DNA from: a virus
IMG/VR virus record: IMGVR_UViG_3300009132_000309
Coordinates: 1 to 26,036 of that record
Direction: 5' to 3' (one strand)
DNA: 26,036 nt
Position numbers and translations under genes: made by a program
Notes under the pieces: generated by a model
The model's input: only the letters and a program-made list of their open reading frames with translations
The model's database searches: none
Told to the model about the DNA's origin: nothing
In this document: positions 1 to 8,187 of the stretch, piece after piece
Position numbering within the stretch: the stretch's first letter is position 1
Layout: each line of letters starts with the position of its first letter

Positions 1-162
1 GTTTGCATTACGACTATATTTTTAATTCAATTAGTTGGTTCAACATTACATATCATTAATGCGTATTTGAGAGATAGTGTTAATTTGATTTTGTTGAATA
101 GTATTGTTATTATAATTGCGTTGTTTGGTCTTGCAAAGATGCATTTGTTTAATGTTGTATAA
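1..162 (+). CDS. C-terminal end of a membrane protein (partial)
   Basis: The window opens inside an open frame (first codon at base 1) that runs 53 codons to a TAA at 160-162. The visible residues are mostly Ile, Leu, Val and Phe, with a strongly hydrophobic stretch around residues 33-45, which suggests a membrane-spanning C-terminus. The start lies outside the window, so the family cannot be named. The next gene begins 19 bases downstream on the same strand, consistent with one transcript. Confidence rests only on frame continuity, composition and spacing. Confidence 0.5.
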   Translation, partial: VCITTIFLIQLVGSTLHIINAYLRDSVNLILLNSIVIIIALFGLAKMHLFNVV

Positions 163-181
163 TGATAGAGGACATTACATT

Positions 182-1039
182 ATGAAAAAAGTATATGATT
201 TAATGATTTGTGATGATGGTACTACTCGAGCAGTTGAGGTAGTCAATGGTGTTATGGTTGACCCAACTAAGGGTAAACCGAAAGTAGAAGAAAAAGAAGA
301 AAAGAAAGAAAAACCAAAGGTAAATATTCAACAAAGAATCAGGGAACAAGTTGAAGATTTTGTATCTGGTATTGAAGGTAAGATTGACGATTTTATCAAT
401 AGTGATTTTAAAATGAAATACGATTGTTATACCCATTTACAGGATATGGGTTGTAAATCAGTCCATGCAAGGAAAATGCGTGAACTGTATATGACATTGT
501 ACAATGAAAGTGTAGATGTTTTCAATGGTGAGGATGATTACTTAAATGAAGCATTTGGTCATCTTAAACCAAAGTATCAAGAAAAGATGATGCACTTCTT
601 TGGAATTATTATTGATGATATTGATCGTCTTATTAAGAACGCAACTGCACAGAGAAAACCTAGAAAGAAAAAGGAACAATCTGCAACTCGACTTATTAAG
701 AATTTGAAGTATCAACTGGAACATCCAGACCTTAAACTTGTTAGTATCAATGCAGAAAAGATTGTTGGTGCAAGTGAGTTATGGGTGTATAATACAAAGT
801 ATAACCGTTTAGGTGTCTATTATGCACAGAATACGGTTAGAGGTCTTAGTGTTAAAGGTTGTACGATATTACACTTTGACGAAGAAACCTCAATGCAAAA
901 AACGGCGAGGAAACCAGATGAAGCATTGAGTAGTCTTAACAAACGATCTTTGCGGAAATCATTGAAAGAGATGAAAACGAAAGATCAATCTATGACAGGG
1001 AGAATTAACTCTCAAACTATATTATTAGGAGCTTTTTAA
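182..1039 (+). CDS. Conserved phage hypothetical protein, Lys/Glu-rich N-terminal linker
   Basis: A 285-residue protein. I choose ATG 182 (MKKVYDL...) because a GAGG sits about 10 bases upstream; an in-frame ATG at 116 would add 22 residues that overlap the previous gene. After about 35 residues there is a charged Lys/Glu stretch (about residues 35-48), then a predicted mainly helical region with many acidic and basic residues and a run of Arg/Lys near residues 160-168. The C-terminal part (VSINAEKIVGASELWVYNTK) looks like a compact folded domain. I do not recognise a catalytic motif. It resembles the conserved hypothetical proteins of T4-like marine phages, but no function can be assigned. 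It ends directly against the next gene, whose ATG follows the stop codon. Confidence 0.75.
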   Translation: MKKVYDLMICDDGTTRAVEVVNGVMVDPTKGKPKVEEKEEKKEKPKVNIQQRIREQVEDFVSGIEGKIDDFINSDFKMKYDCYTHLQDMGCKSVHARKMRELYMTLYNESVDVFNGEDDYLNEAFGHLKPKYQEKMMHFFGIIIDDIDRLIKNATAQRKPRKKKEQSATRLIKNLKYQLEHPDLKLVSINAEKIVGASELWVYNTKYNRLGVYYAQNTVRGLSVKGCTILHFDEETSMQKTARKPDEALSSLNKRSLRKSLKEMKTKDQSMTGRINSQTILLGAF

Positions 1040-1306
1040 ATGAATATGATTAAGAATTTTATTATTATTGTACAGTTTTTTATTATCTTTTCTTTGATGG
1101 TACAGAAACCAGAGAACTTAAATGTTCTTGTACATGATGCTGCTACTGCGAAGAACATGGTTATAGATGGTGCAGAGTATTTGCATGAAACTTTTGATCG
1201 TGAATTCGAGGTACATACGGACGAAGAATTCAAAAAGGAACATGGAGATCAAGTTTCTATGTTAGATGACAATACTATTCAAGAATGGACATTCTATGAA
1301 AAGTAA
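1040..1306 (+). CDS. Small protein with N-terminal membrane anchor or signal sequence
   Basis: An 88-residue protein whose first 20 or so residues (NMIKNFIIIVQFFIIFSLMV) form a strongly hydrophobic segment after a Lys. This fits an uncleaved anchor or signal sequence followed by an acidic soluble domain. The ATG directly follows the stop of the upstream gene, with a GGAG about 12 bases before it. Its last codons overlap the start of the dCMP deaminase gene. No family is recognised. It is probably exported or membrane-bound with its C-terminal domain in the periplasm. Confidence 0.65.
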   Translation: MNMIKNFIIIVQFFIIFSLMVQKPENLNVLVHDAATAKNMVIDGAEYLHETFDREFEVHTDEEFKKEHGDQVSMLDDNTIQEWTFYEK

Positions 1307-1757
1307 GTTTATTCGGGCGCATTTGGAAGTTGCGAGAATATACGGTGAATTATCTACCGCAGACAGACTCAAGGTAGGTTGTATCATTGTAAAGGATGAT
1401 AGGATTATTTCTATCGGATATAATGGTATGCCTTCTGGTGGTTCAAATGTTTGCGAAGAAAACAATGTTACAAAACCAGAGGTACTCCATGCGGAGGCCA
1501 ATGCAATTACTAAACTTGCAAAGTCAACAGAGTCGGGTGATGATTCTTATATGTTTTGTACATATGCACCTTGCGTTGATTGTGCAAAGTTAATAATGCA
1601 ATCTGGTATTAAAGAATTTCATTATGAACATAGGTATAAGAATAGTGATGGTTTGGACTTGTTACAAGAATATACCGATATTAAAATAGTGAAATACACA
1701 GATTATGAATCTAAAGTGGGGTATAGTTATGACGAAGAAGCGGGAGATATTGGTTGA
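1296..1757 (+). CDS. cd: dCMP deaminase (zinc-dependent cytidine/deoxycytidylate deaminase family)
   Basis: Deaminates dCMP to dUMP, feeding dTTP synthesis during phage DNA replication. The cytidine-deaminase zinc site is visible: HAE at residues 65-67 (His ligand and catalytic Glu), and PCVDC at 92-96 supplies the two Cys ligands. The N-terminal FIRAHLEVARIYGELSTADR and the GYNGMPSG motif are typical of dCMP deaminases. I use ATG 1296, giving 153 residues starting MKSKFIRAHLEVA. The alternative ATG 1266 adds ten residues with no family match and lies deeper in the upstream gene. The start overlaps the stop of the preceding gene, and the 3' end overlaps the next gene, suggesting coupled translation. 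T4 has an equivalent (gene cd). Confidence 0.93.
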   Translation: MKSKFIRAHLEVARIYGELSTADRLKVGCIIVKDDRIISIGYNGMPSGGSNVCEENNVTKPEVLHAEANAITKLAKSTESGDDSYMFCTYAPCVDCAKLIMQSGIKEFHYEHRYKNSDGLDLLQEYTDIKIVKYTDYESKVGYSYDEEAGDIG

Positions 1758-1995
1758 GGGTTTGAAACGTAATGTTATTAAAGTAACATTTACGAAGGTA
1801 AACGGTGAAGAACGTGTTATGAATTGTACTTTGCATCAATCGGTTTTACCAGAAAAATACATTAGTGAAGATATTATTAAGAAAAAAGAAAATCCTGATG
1901 TTTTATCAGTATGGGATATTGATAAAAATGGATGGAGAAGTTTTCGTTTAGATTCTGTTAAAGAGATAAAAGTTCTTGAGGGTGTATTGACATGA
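1729..1995 (+). CDS. Small Sm/SH3-like beta-barrel phage protein (WYL_2/DUF2693-like)
   Basis: An 88-residue protein with the pattern of the short beta-barrel proteins common in T4-like marine phages: a strand-rich N-terminus (VIKVTFTKVNGEERVMNCTL), then VLSVWDIDKNGWRSFRLDSV near the end. ATG 1729 has a GTGGGG about 8 bases upstream and is preferred over 1705. The gene overlaps the end of the dCMP deaminase gene and its last bases overlap the start of the RNase H gene. The function in phages is unknown; the family assignment is from memory of the sequence pattern and was not searched. Confidence 0.7.
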   Translation: MTKKREILVEGLKRNVIKVTFTKVNGEERVMNCTLHQSVLPEKYISEDIIKKKENPDVLSVWDIDKNGWRSFRLDSVKEIKVLEGVLT

Positions 1996-2849
1996 TTTTG
2001 CTTGATTTTTCAAATATAATAATCGGTAGTATTATGATTGCACATAAAACTAGCGATCAAGATACGGTGTCCGAAGATTTCATTCGACATTTGGTATTGA
2101 ATAGTATCAGAAATTATCGTGTGAAGTATCGTGCAAAATATGGAGAAATTGTCATTTGTACCGATTTCTTATCAAGCTGGAGAAAAGATGAATTTCCGTA
2201 TTATAAAGCAAATCGGAAGAAAGTGCGTGAAAAACAGCAAACTCAAGATGGTATGGATTGGAAGGAACTATTTTCCATCATTAATCAGATCATTGAGGAA
2301 ATAGATGAGTATTTTCCATATAAGGTGATTTCTGTACCTCATGCTGAGGGAGATGATATTATCGCTGTTTTGAGTAAATATATTGATGAAAAGAGTATAA
2401 TTATCAGTTCTGATAAGGATTTTTCGCAATTACAGAAGTTTAAAACGATAAAACAATACTCTCCTATACAAAAAAAGATGATTACTACGTCTGACCCTTA
2501 TAAATACCTCAAAGAACATATTATTAGAGGTGATAAAGGAGATGGTATTCCGAACATTCTTTCAGAGGATGCTTGCATAGTTGAGGGTGTTAGACAGAAA
2601 CCAATATCTAAGAAAAAGGTAGCAGTTTGGATGAATGAACCTGATATGATAAATACTGATCCTAAGTGGAAAAGGAATCAAAAGTTGATTGATTTTGAGT
2701 ATATTCCCAAAGATATTGTTGATGCGATTATGAGAGAATACACTAAGACTAAAGATAAAGGGAATGGATTACCTGGCCGATTTACCTCATACTTTGTTAA
2801 GAACAAATTGAATTATTTAATGGAACATAAGGGGGATTTTATTCTATGA
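1992..2849 (+). CDS. rnh: T4-type RNase H (5'-3' exo/flap nuclease)
   Basis: A 285-residue FEN-superfamily nuclease that would remove RNA primers from lagging-strand fragments. Acidic metal-binding positions are in the expected order: Asp5 in the N-terminal LLDFSN, an EGDD at residues 119-122, SSDKDF at 139-144, and GDKGDGIPN at 180-188, which is the characteristic helix-hairpin-helix-proximal motif of this family. The length is close to T4 RNase H (about 305). The start overlaps the previous gene by four bases, and the stop (TGA at 2847-2849) overlaps the next ATG. The position beside nucleotide-metabolism genes fits a replication operon. Confidence 0.92.
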   Translation: MILLDFSNIIIGSIMIAHKTSDQDTVSEDFIRHLVLNSIRNYRVKYRAKYGEIVICTDFLSSWRKDEFPYYKANRKKVREKQQTQDGMDWKELFSIINQIIEEIDEYFPYKVISVPHAEGDDIIAVLSKYIDEKSIIISSDKDFSQLQKFKTIKQYSPIQKKMITTSDPYKYLKEHIIRGDKGDGIPNILSEDACIVEGVRQKPISKKKVAVWMNEPDMINTDPKWKRNQKLIDFEYIPKDIVDAIMREYTKTKDKGNGLPGRFTSYFVKNKLNYLMEHKGDFIL

Positions 2850-3280
2850 CTGAATACATGAGTGAGATATTTGCGAGAATTAATAATGCAAAGAGTCGAA
2901 AACAGAAAAAAGAAATATTGGAATCGGTTGCGGATAATAATATTTTCAGATTTATATTACAAGGTACATTTGACCCTAGTATAGAATGGAATATTACAAA
3001 GTTACCGAAGTACACACCTAGTAATGATAAACCGATTGATCTACATGAGTTGAATTTGAATGAGTCTGTTCCTAAATGTTCTATATTTGTTAAAGGACAT
3101 AAACGGTCAGAAAATATAAGTGAGTCAAAAACTAAAGAATTAGTAATACAGATATTAGAGACAATGCATGAGGACGAATCACTAATTTTTAGTGGTATGT
3201 TAAAAAAGAAAATCAAATGTAAAGGATTAACGGAAAAACTAGTTCTAGAGGTTTTCCCTGACTTATATAGAAAGGTATGA
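2846..3280 (+). CDS. Conserved T4-like phage protein (DUF6433-like)
   Basis: A 144-residue protein with a pattern I recognise from cyanophages and pelagiphages: the N-terminal SEIFARINNAKSRKQKKEIL, the central FRFILQGTFDPSIEWNI, and a C-terminal half with HEDESLIFSGMLKKKIKCKG and a closing EVFPDLYRKV. It is usually annotated as DUF6433 with no known function. The ATG overlaps the RNase H stop (ATGA), so translation is probably coupled. The position in a replication operon suggests a role in DNA metabolism, but nothing in the sequence proves it. Confidence 0.8.
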   Translation: MTEYMSEIFARINNAKSRKQKKEILESVADNNIFRFILQGTFDPSIEWNITKLPKYTPSNDKPIDLHELNLNESVPKCSIFVKGHKRSENISESKTKELVIQILETMHEDESLIFSGMLKKKIKCKGLTEKLVLEVFPDLYRKV

Positions 3281-3283
3281 GTA

Positions 3284-3586
3284 ATGGACATTCAAACTGT
3301 ATTGAACATTCAAATTTCTAAAAGAAAGAAAACAAAGAAAAATGCAAATGTTCTTGAAGGTTTCAAACAGAAATATATAAAAGTCGAGCTTGAAGATAAT
3401 GGTGTAGATCATGTCTTTGATTTAAAATGGAATGGTTTTATGTATGAAGGACAATTCCTTGATATGGTTATGACTTGTGATTATAAAGTTGAAAGAGACT
3501 TTTCCGCAGTTAAGACTAAACAAGGTAGAATTGAATCGGGTGTTCCAGTAGTTCTGGAAAGAAAGAAATCGGGATACCCTAAATAA
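3284..3586 (+). CDS. Small hypothetical phage protein, Lys-rich N-terminus
   Basis: A 100-residue basic protein beginning MDIQTVLNIQISKRKKTKK, with a beta-rich core (YIKVELEDNGVDHVFDLKWN) and a Lys-rich tail. It starts three bases after the preceding gene's stop, with an AAGG nearby, and is followed by a G-rich Shine-Dalgarno for the SprT-like gene. No recognisable domain or catalytic motif. Confidence 0.65.
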   Translation: MDIQTVLNIQISKRKKTKKNANVLEGFKQKYIKVELEDNGVDHVFDLKWNGFMYEGQFLDMVMTCDYKVERDFSAVKTKQGRIESGVPVVLERKKSGYPK

Positions 3587-3602
3587 CTCTATAGGGGGGG
3601 AT

Positions 3603-4001
3603 ATGACAAAAGATAATATTGTAATTCGTACCCTGAGAGAAAACCTACATAAAAAAGAATATATAGAAACTACTAAACATCTTGTTACAAGATGGCATAA
3701 CATTTTAAATCGGGAAGTATTTAATCACAGAATACATCCTTTTAAACATATAGAGATTAAAAGAAAACAAGGTTGTCATGCAGAACATATCGGGGAAACA
3801 GATGACCGTGATTATCTTTTCGGAACATTATCTATCGCAGACCGATTTGAAAACAAATCTTACTTTATCTACACACTTGCACATGAAATGGTGCATCAAT
3901 GGCAATGGATGCATTTATACAAAACAGATCATGGGAGTACGTTTATGAAGTGGAAAAGTAAGTTAGAGAAATTCGAGATACCATTGGGGGTAAGTATATA
4001 A
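3603..4001 (+). CDS. SprT-like zinc metallopeptidase domain protein
   Basis: A 132-residue protein with the zincin motif HEMVH at residues 94-98 and a third ligand His110 in the HGSTF motif. This is the SprT/Spartan arrangement; cellular Spartan proteins cut DNA-protein crosslinks. A seven-G tract (3594-3600) lies just upstream of ATG 3603 and probably serves as a Shine-Dalgarno. SprT-like proteins are common in T4-like marine phages, but their substrate there is unknown. The C-terminus overlaps the start of the FmdB-like gene by one base. Confidence 0.87.
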   Translation: MTKDNIVIRTLRENLHKKEYIETTKHLVTRWHNILNREVFNHRIHPFKHIEIKRKQGCHAEHIGETDDRDYLFGTLSIADRFENKSYFIYTLAHEMVHQWQWMHLYKTDHGSTFMKWKSKLEKFEIPLGVSI

Positions 4002-4264
4002 TGCCTTTATACGATTATGAGTGTCAACTATGTGAACATTCTTTTGAAGAATTCCGAACTATTGCAGAGATGGATATTCCTTTGGAGAATCCTTGTCCTG
4101 ATTGTAAAAAGGGAGAAGTTAAAAGAATTATAGGTTCTACCCGATTATCCGATCCTACATTATTAGAATCGTCTAAGGGTAGGGTTAAACCAACTTCCGA
4201 ATTTAGGGAAGTGATGACTAGGATAAAGAAAAATCATCCTTCATCAAACTTTGAGGTAAGATAA
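4001..4264 (+). CDS. FmdB-like zinc-ribbon protein
   Basis: An 87-residue protein starting MPLYDYECQLCEHSFEEF, the hallmark N-terminus of FmdB-type putative regulatory proteins. Zinc-ribbon Cys pairs are CQLC at residues 8-11 and CPDC at 32-35. The C-terminal region is charged and probably unstructured. FmdB-like proteins are frequent in cyanophages and pelagiphages; their role is not established. The gene overlaps the SprT-like stop codon by one base and is followed two bases later by a secreted small protein. Confidence 0.87.
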   Translation: MPLYDYECQLCEHSFEEFRTIAEMDIPLENPCPDCKKGEVKRIIGSTRLSDPTLLESSKGRVKPTSEFREVMTRIKKNHPSSNFEVR

Positions 4265-4266
4265 AG

Positions 4267-4602
4267 ATGAAAAAACTGATATTTATCGGCTTGTGTTTAT
4301 TATTTTTACTAGGTAATAAACCAACTACAGCCAAGCAACATGAGACAACAGTTCCATTATCCGAGATTTTGTTATATTGTAACACACCTGATTTTATCAA
4401 GGAAATGGCGGAAAACGATTATATGTTGGGATTAGCTGCAAGTGGTGTCGTTAATGACGACAGACATAGAACTTTACTATCTATGGAAATCCTAATGAAT
4501 CCTAATAATAAACAATGGGCTATTATTTTTAATTACGCAAAGGGTAATTTATCTTGCATAATCGGGGGTAATAATATAAAGTTGTTCAAGCCCAAAACCT
4601 AA
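4267..4602 (+). CDS. Small exported protein of unknown function
   Basis: A 111-residue protein with a clear N-terminal signal sequence: two Lys, a long hydrophobic core (residues 4-15) and a plausible cleavage site after TTAKQ near residues 20-23. Two Cys remain in the mature part (CNTPDF and LSCIIG), which could form a periplasmic disulfide. No family is recognised. It lies immediately upstream of the exported HtrA-type protease, so the two may act in the same compartment, but this is only positional inference. Confidence 0.68.
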   Translation: MKKLIFIGLCLLFLLGNKPTTAKQHETTVPLSEILLYCNTPDFIKEMAENDYMLGLAASGVVNDDRHRTLLSMEILMNPNNKQWAIIFNYAKGNLSCIIGGNNIKLFKPKT

Positions 4603-4670
4603 AACATAAAGAAGCCTCGTTTGCAAAGTACGATCAAGGAAATGCAAGCTGAGATTTAAAGGAGCTTAGA

Positions 4671-5780
4671 ATGTTAAACTTAAAAAGAAATATATTATGT
4701 GTATTTTTATTTCTTTACTTGGGTGTAACTAATATTTATGCAGAACATACTCATAAAACAAGTATCGTTAAGAAAATCCTTCCATCTGTAGTAGAAGTAA
4801 TTGCGGAAAAGGATATGGAAAAACTTGATAAGGTTTTTACAACGAAACCGAATCAACGTCAAGGGGGATTCAAATTTAGGAATCAACCTCAACAACAACC
4901 TAATCCTAGACAACAACCGCAAAGGAGAGATGGTGATCCTAAAAAAGAACCAACACATCTTGGTTCGGGATTTGTCGTTAGTCCAACAGGTCATGTTATA
5001 ACTAACGCACACGTTATAAGTAATTGTATTGATCTTTGTTTAAAGATTACAGTTGTTTTTCATAATGAGGAATCACATGAAGCAAAATTAATAAATTATG
5101 ATGAAGATTCCGATATTGCACTATTAAAGATTATTGATACTACAAAGAACTTTGACTATTTAAAGTGGGGAAAGAAACCAGAATTAGGTGGTGATGTAAT
5201 TGCGATTGGTTCACCTATGAATCAATCTTTTACAGTTACTACAGGAATCGTATCTTCTCTTGATCGGTTCGTTCCGATGGCCGCATCATTTGTTCCGTTC
5301 ATTCAGACAGATACTGCTATAAATCCTGGCAATTCTGGTGGGCCATTATTTAATGAAAATGGAGAAGTTATTGGTATTAATACTATGATTATAACAGGTA
5401 GTGGTGGTGCAGGAGCAGGTAGTATTGGTATTGGATTTGCGATTGATGGAACGTATGCACAGTCAGTAATTGAAAAATTATATCTAGGTCATAAGATAGA
5501 AAGACCTTTTCTTGGAATCATGTATCGTCCAGTTGAAACTAAGGATTATAGAGATTCCAAACACGGTTACGGTGCATATGTACAAGAGATCGTAAAAGAT
5601 AGTCCTGCTTTTGGTGTTATCAAAGTAGGTGATATTATTTTAAAAGTTGATGGTGAGGAAGTTAAATGGAAAATGCTCGCATCAATCGTTAAAATGAAAA
5701 CTATCGGTGATACTTTAAAATTAGAAATCTTGAGAGATGGTATGCATATACCATTGGAAATGATATTAAAAGGTAAATAA
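4671..5780 (+). CDS. HtrA/DegP-like periplasmic serine protease with one PDZ domain
   Basis: A 369-residue trypsin-like protease. An N-terminal signal sequence ends near residue 24 (TNIYA/EHTH). The catalytic triad is visible: His114 in TNAHVIS, Asp148 in DEDSDIALLKI, and Ser222 in INPGNSGGPLF. A single PDZ domain occupies about residues 275-365 (LGIMYRP... VGDIILKVDGEEV). A Gln/Pro/Arg-rich stretch at about 61-92, longer than usual, separates the N-terminus from the protease fold. HtrA proteins degrade or refold misfolded periplasmic proteins. Start ATG 4671 has an AAGGAG about 8 bases upstream. An exported HtrA is unusual in a tailed phage; it could clear or mature envelope proteins during infection. 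One PDZ makes it DegS/short-HtrA-like in size. Confidence 0.92.
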   Translation: MLNLKRNILCVFLFLYLGVTNIYAEHTHKTSIVKKILPSVVEVIAEKDMEKLDKVFTTKPNQRQGGFKFRNQPQQQPNPRQQPQRRDGDPKKEPTHLGSGFVVSPTGHVITNAHVISNCIDLCLKITVVFHNEESHEAKLINYDEDSDIALLKIIDTTKNFDYLKWGKKPELGGDVIAIGSPMNQSFTVTTGIVSSLDRFVPMAASFVPFIQTDTAINPGNSGGPLFNENGEVIGINTMIITGSGGAGAGSIGIGFAIDGTYAQSVIEKLYLGHKIERPFLGIMYRPVETKDYRDSKHGYGAYVQEIVKDSPAFGVIKVGDIILKVDGEEVKWKMLASIVKMKTIGDTLKLEILRDGMHIPLEMILKGK

Positions 5781-6487
5781 TGAATAAAAAAGTGAAGAAG
5801 AAATTTCATCATTTAAACGATATTAATGAAAATGGATATGAACCATCTATCAGAGATGAGATAGATGGAAAGAGGGTGTATATCACACCAGCTGGTGATA
5901 CATACCCATCTATAACCTCAATCCTCGGCAGTCAGTCAAAGCCGGGGATTGGGGAATGGAGAAAAAGAGTTGGTGCAATAGAAGCAAATAGAATTATACA
6001 AGATTCCAGTAAATTAGGAACTGCGGTACATGATCTTTGCGAGAGGTACTTATATAATAATCTCCAACCTACCTTCCAACCAGACCATCCCGAAGCGATT
6101 GAGGTGTTTAATCGTCTTAGGTTCAAATTATCAAATATTCAAAACATATATGGGTTAGAACTTCCTTTGCATAGTGATATGTTAAAAGTTGCTGGAACTG
6201 CGGATTGCGTTGCAGAATATAACGGTGTTCTTTCAGTCATTGATTTCAAAACTTCACGCAAGTCCAAGAGAGAAGATTGGATTGAAGATTATTATATACA
6301 AACCATGTTTTATGCAGCTGCATTTTTTGAAATGACAGGTGCATTACCAGAACAAGTTGTAATATTAATTGCGGTTCGGGACTCAACTGAAGTTCAAGTT
6401 TTTACTAAACCAATTCGAGAAATTGATACTTATATGGACAAGCTTTTAACTATTATGAAAGCAAATCCACAAGTTTTACAGCAATAG
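5780..6487 (+). CDS. PD-(D/E)XK nuclease (RecB/MGME1-like exonuclease fold)
   Basis: A 235-residue protein with the RecB-type nuclease motifs in order: GTAVHDLCERYL (His84), GTADCVAEY (Asp142), VIDFKTS (Asp155 and Lys157 of the catalytic core), and a Tyr/Gln motif YYIQTMFYAAAF at about 171-182. It is typical of the standalone phage exonucleases of T4-like marine phages and probably acts on DNA during recombination or host-DNA breakdown. Its ATG overlaps the HtrA stop codon (TAATG), so translation is likely coupled. It is the last gene before a new promoter. Confidence 0.88.
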   Translation: MNKKVKKKFHHLNDINENGYEPSIRDEIDGKRVYITPAGDTYPSITSILGSQSKPGIGEWRKRVGAIEANRIIQDSSKLGTAVHDLCERYLYNNLQPTFQPDHPEAIEVFNRLRFKLSNIQNIYGLELPLHSDMLKVAGTADCVAEYNGVLSVIDFKTSRKSKREDWIEDYYIQTMFYAAAFFEMTGALPEQVVILIAVRDSTEVQVFTKPIREIDTYMDKLLTIMKANPQVLQQ

Positions 6488-6520
6488 TTCCTTACATTTT
6501 AGTAGTTTTTTTGGTATTCT
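6488..6520 (+). promoter_or_regulatory. Sigma70-type promoter, near-identical to 15902-15934
   Basis: TTCC precedes a -35-like TTACAT at 6492-6497, then 17 bases containing seven T and GG, then a -10-like TATTCT at 6515-6520. The 33-base block matches 15902-15934 at 25 positions, including the first 11 bases and the TTTTTTTGGTAT block. The expected start of transcription is about 6527, which falls at the first ATG of the next gene. No terminator-like hairpin is visible between the upstream stop and this promoter. Confidence 0.6.
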
Positions 6521-6526
6521 ATATTG

Positions 6527-7645
6527 ATGATGATACTTGACAAAAAAGATTCTATTGATGTTGCGTTGAAAATAATTGATTATTTCAAGGACTTCAAACG
6601 TATTGATGATTATTTTCGTGAACGGAAAATAGAGAGAGTTAAAGACATTCCTCTACCTCTGCCTGGTATGGGTAGTATTGAGGATGAAATGTTTCAAGAT
6701 TATACAATGCATCCAATGGAGATGAACTTCCAAGTATGTCAAATTCCTTTAATCAATTTCGATACCATGTTGGAAAAGACCGCATCTTTTTCACCAGACG
6801 AAAATCCTGGCAAAACATTAAAACTAGTAGTAAAGGAAACCAACACTAATACAGTCGTTGGTTTTATTCGTTTTGGTTCACCTTTAATTAATTCTAAACC
6901 TAGAAACGATTATCTTGGGGGTGTACCTGATCTGGATATATTTAACAAACGTGCGATAATGGGATTTAATATTGTTCCAGTACAACCATTTGGATTTAAT
7001 TATCTAGGGGGTAAGTTACTTGCATCTATTTGTTGTTCCCATGCATCTAGAAAAATGTTAAATAAGAAATACGATACAGAGTTTTGTTTGTTTGAAACTA
7101 CATCTTTATATGGAAACATAAAGGGTGGAAGTATGTATGATGGTATGAAACCTTATTTAAGATACAAGGGTGATACTGAATCAAAATTCCTATTGACTTT
7201 AGGTGAGGGAATATACAAAGAGTTGAAGGATTGGTTTACTGATAGGAATGATGGAGAGGAATTAATACATAAGGGAGCATCTAGTAGAAAATTGAAGATG
7301 CAAACTAAAATGGTTGGTATTGTGAAATCTTCACTAAAGAAACACGATACTAAAGCATATGATATGTTTGTTAAATGCATGGAAGATGCAACTGGTGTTA
7401 CTACACAAAAAAGATTTTATATGAGTGAGTATGGTTATCGTAATGTAAAGGATGTTTTGTTAGGTAAGACAGATAAGTTAGAGGTATCTGATAATTTTGA
7501 GAAGTATGAATTCGAGAATGTGATTAAGTGGTGGAAGAAATATGCAACTAAAAGATATGATAAGTTAGTTAAAGAGAATAGGTTGCGTACTAAGTTAGAA
7601 GTTTGGAATTCAAAAACCATGAAGGAGATTGATATAATAAGATGA
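6527..7645 (+). CDS. DUF4338/DruA-like protein
   Basis: A 372-residue protein if started at ATG 6527; a TTG at 6524 and ATG at 6530 are alternatives. The central part carries the pattern of the DUF4338 (DruA) family: TVVGFIRFGSPLINSKPR, then MGFNIVPVQPFGFNYLGGKL, an ICCSHASRK segment, then FCLFETTSLYGN. DruA is a component of the Druantia anti-phage system, but phage homologues with this domain exist and their role is not known. No nuclease or helicase domain is visible. The gene has no clear Shine-Dalgarno and lies exactly where the promoter would begin transcription, so it may be leaderless. It overlaps the next gene by four bases (ATGA). Confidence 0.72.
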   Translation: MMILDKKDSIDVALKIIDYFKDFKRIDDYFRERKIERVKDIPLPLPGMGSIEDEMFQDYTMHPMEMNFQVCQIPLINFDTMLEKTASFSPDENPGKTLKLVVKETNTNTVVGFIRFGSPLINSKPRNDYLGGVPDLDIFNKRAIMGFNIVPVQPFGFNYLGGKLLASICCSHASRKMLNKKYDTEFCLFETTSLYGNIKGGSMYDGMKPYLRYKGDTESKFLLTLGEGIYKELKDWFTDRNDGEELIHKGASSRKLKMQTKMVGIVKSSLKKHDTKAYDMFVKCMEDATGVTTQKRFYMSEYGYRNVKDVLLGKTDKLEVSDNFEKYEFENVIKWWKKYATKRYDKLVKENRLRTKLEVWNSKTMKEIDIIR

Positions 7646-8187
7646 AACAAGTAAATAAAAAACAAATTAATGAGTGGGGTGGTGATTTTTCTGATAGAAA
7701 GAATAACTTTGATGATAGTCCTGATGTTAGGGCATTTATTAAACATACTCTAAATGATACGAAATTGCAACAATATCTATTAAATTACATACCAGATGGT
7801 ATAGCTTGTAAATGGCAATATCATCCAGACGATAAATATGGAATTGATGTTGCGTTGGTAGATGAAACAGGTAAAAAACATTTACTTATTGATTTAGAAA
7901 GATGGAAACAATGGGATGATGAATGGCCTGATAAGTATAAGTATATCTCTTTTCTTGCAAGAAAAAGTCATTTCTTAGAAGAAACTGTACCATTCCTTAT
8001 GGTATTCATGTCGAATAGACTTAATAAACTTCTCATAGTGGATAAAGAATCAATAAAAAAATATGAGATAGTTGATAAGGATTTTGTGAAATGGGGTAAA
8101 AAGGATAAGGTAAGAAAGTTGGAATTTAATGAAGGTAATTTATTTGGAACTAATACTACTGATCTAGAAAGAAATCTTTTCGGATGA
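7642..8187 (+). CDS. Hypothetical protein, possible nuclease-like fold
   Basis: A 181-residue acidic/basic protein coupled on both sides by ATGA overlaps. I do not recognise the family. The middle has a strand-like segment with acidic residues, GIDVALVDETGKKHLLIDLE (Asp69, Asp84, Glu86), loosely reminiscent of a PD-(D/E)XK core, but the Lys is not where it should be, so this is only a hint. Its position between the DruA-like protein and two glycosyltransferase-like proteins suggests a shared function with them. Confidence 0.65.
   Translation: MKQVNKKQINEWGGDFSDRKNNFDDSPDVRAFIKHTLNDTKLQQYLLNYIPDGIACKWQYHPDDKYGIDVALVDETGKKHLLIDLERWKQWDDEWPDKYKYISFLARKSHFLEETVPFLMVFMSNRLNKLLIVDKESIKKYEIVDKDFVKWGKKDKVRKLEFNEGNLFGTNTTDLERNLFG

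Noticed and set aside
200-436. Long minus-strand frame opposite the first complete gene
   Set aside because: It is a shadow of the Lys/Glu-rich coding strand, giving runs of Phe, with no ribosome site and full overlap with a supported gene.
2839-3291. 150-codon minus-strand frame opposite the DUF6433-like gene
   Set aside because: The plus-strand gene has a recognised pattern and coupled starts, and the minus frame has no start context or family features.
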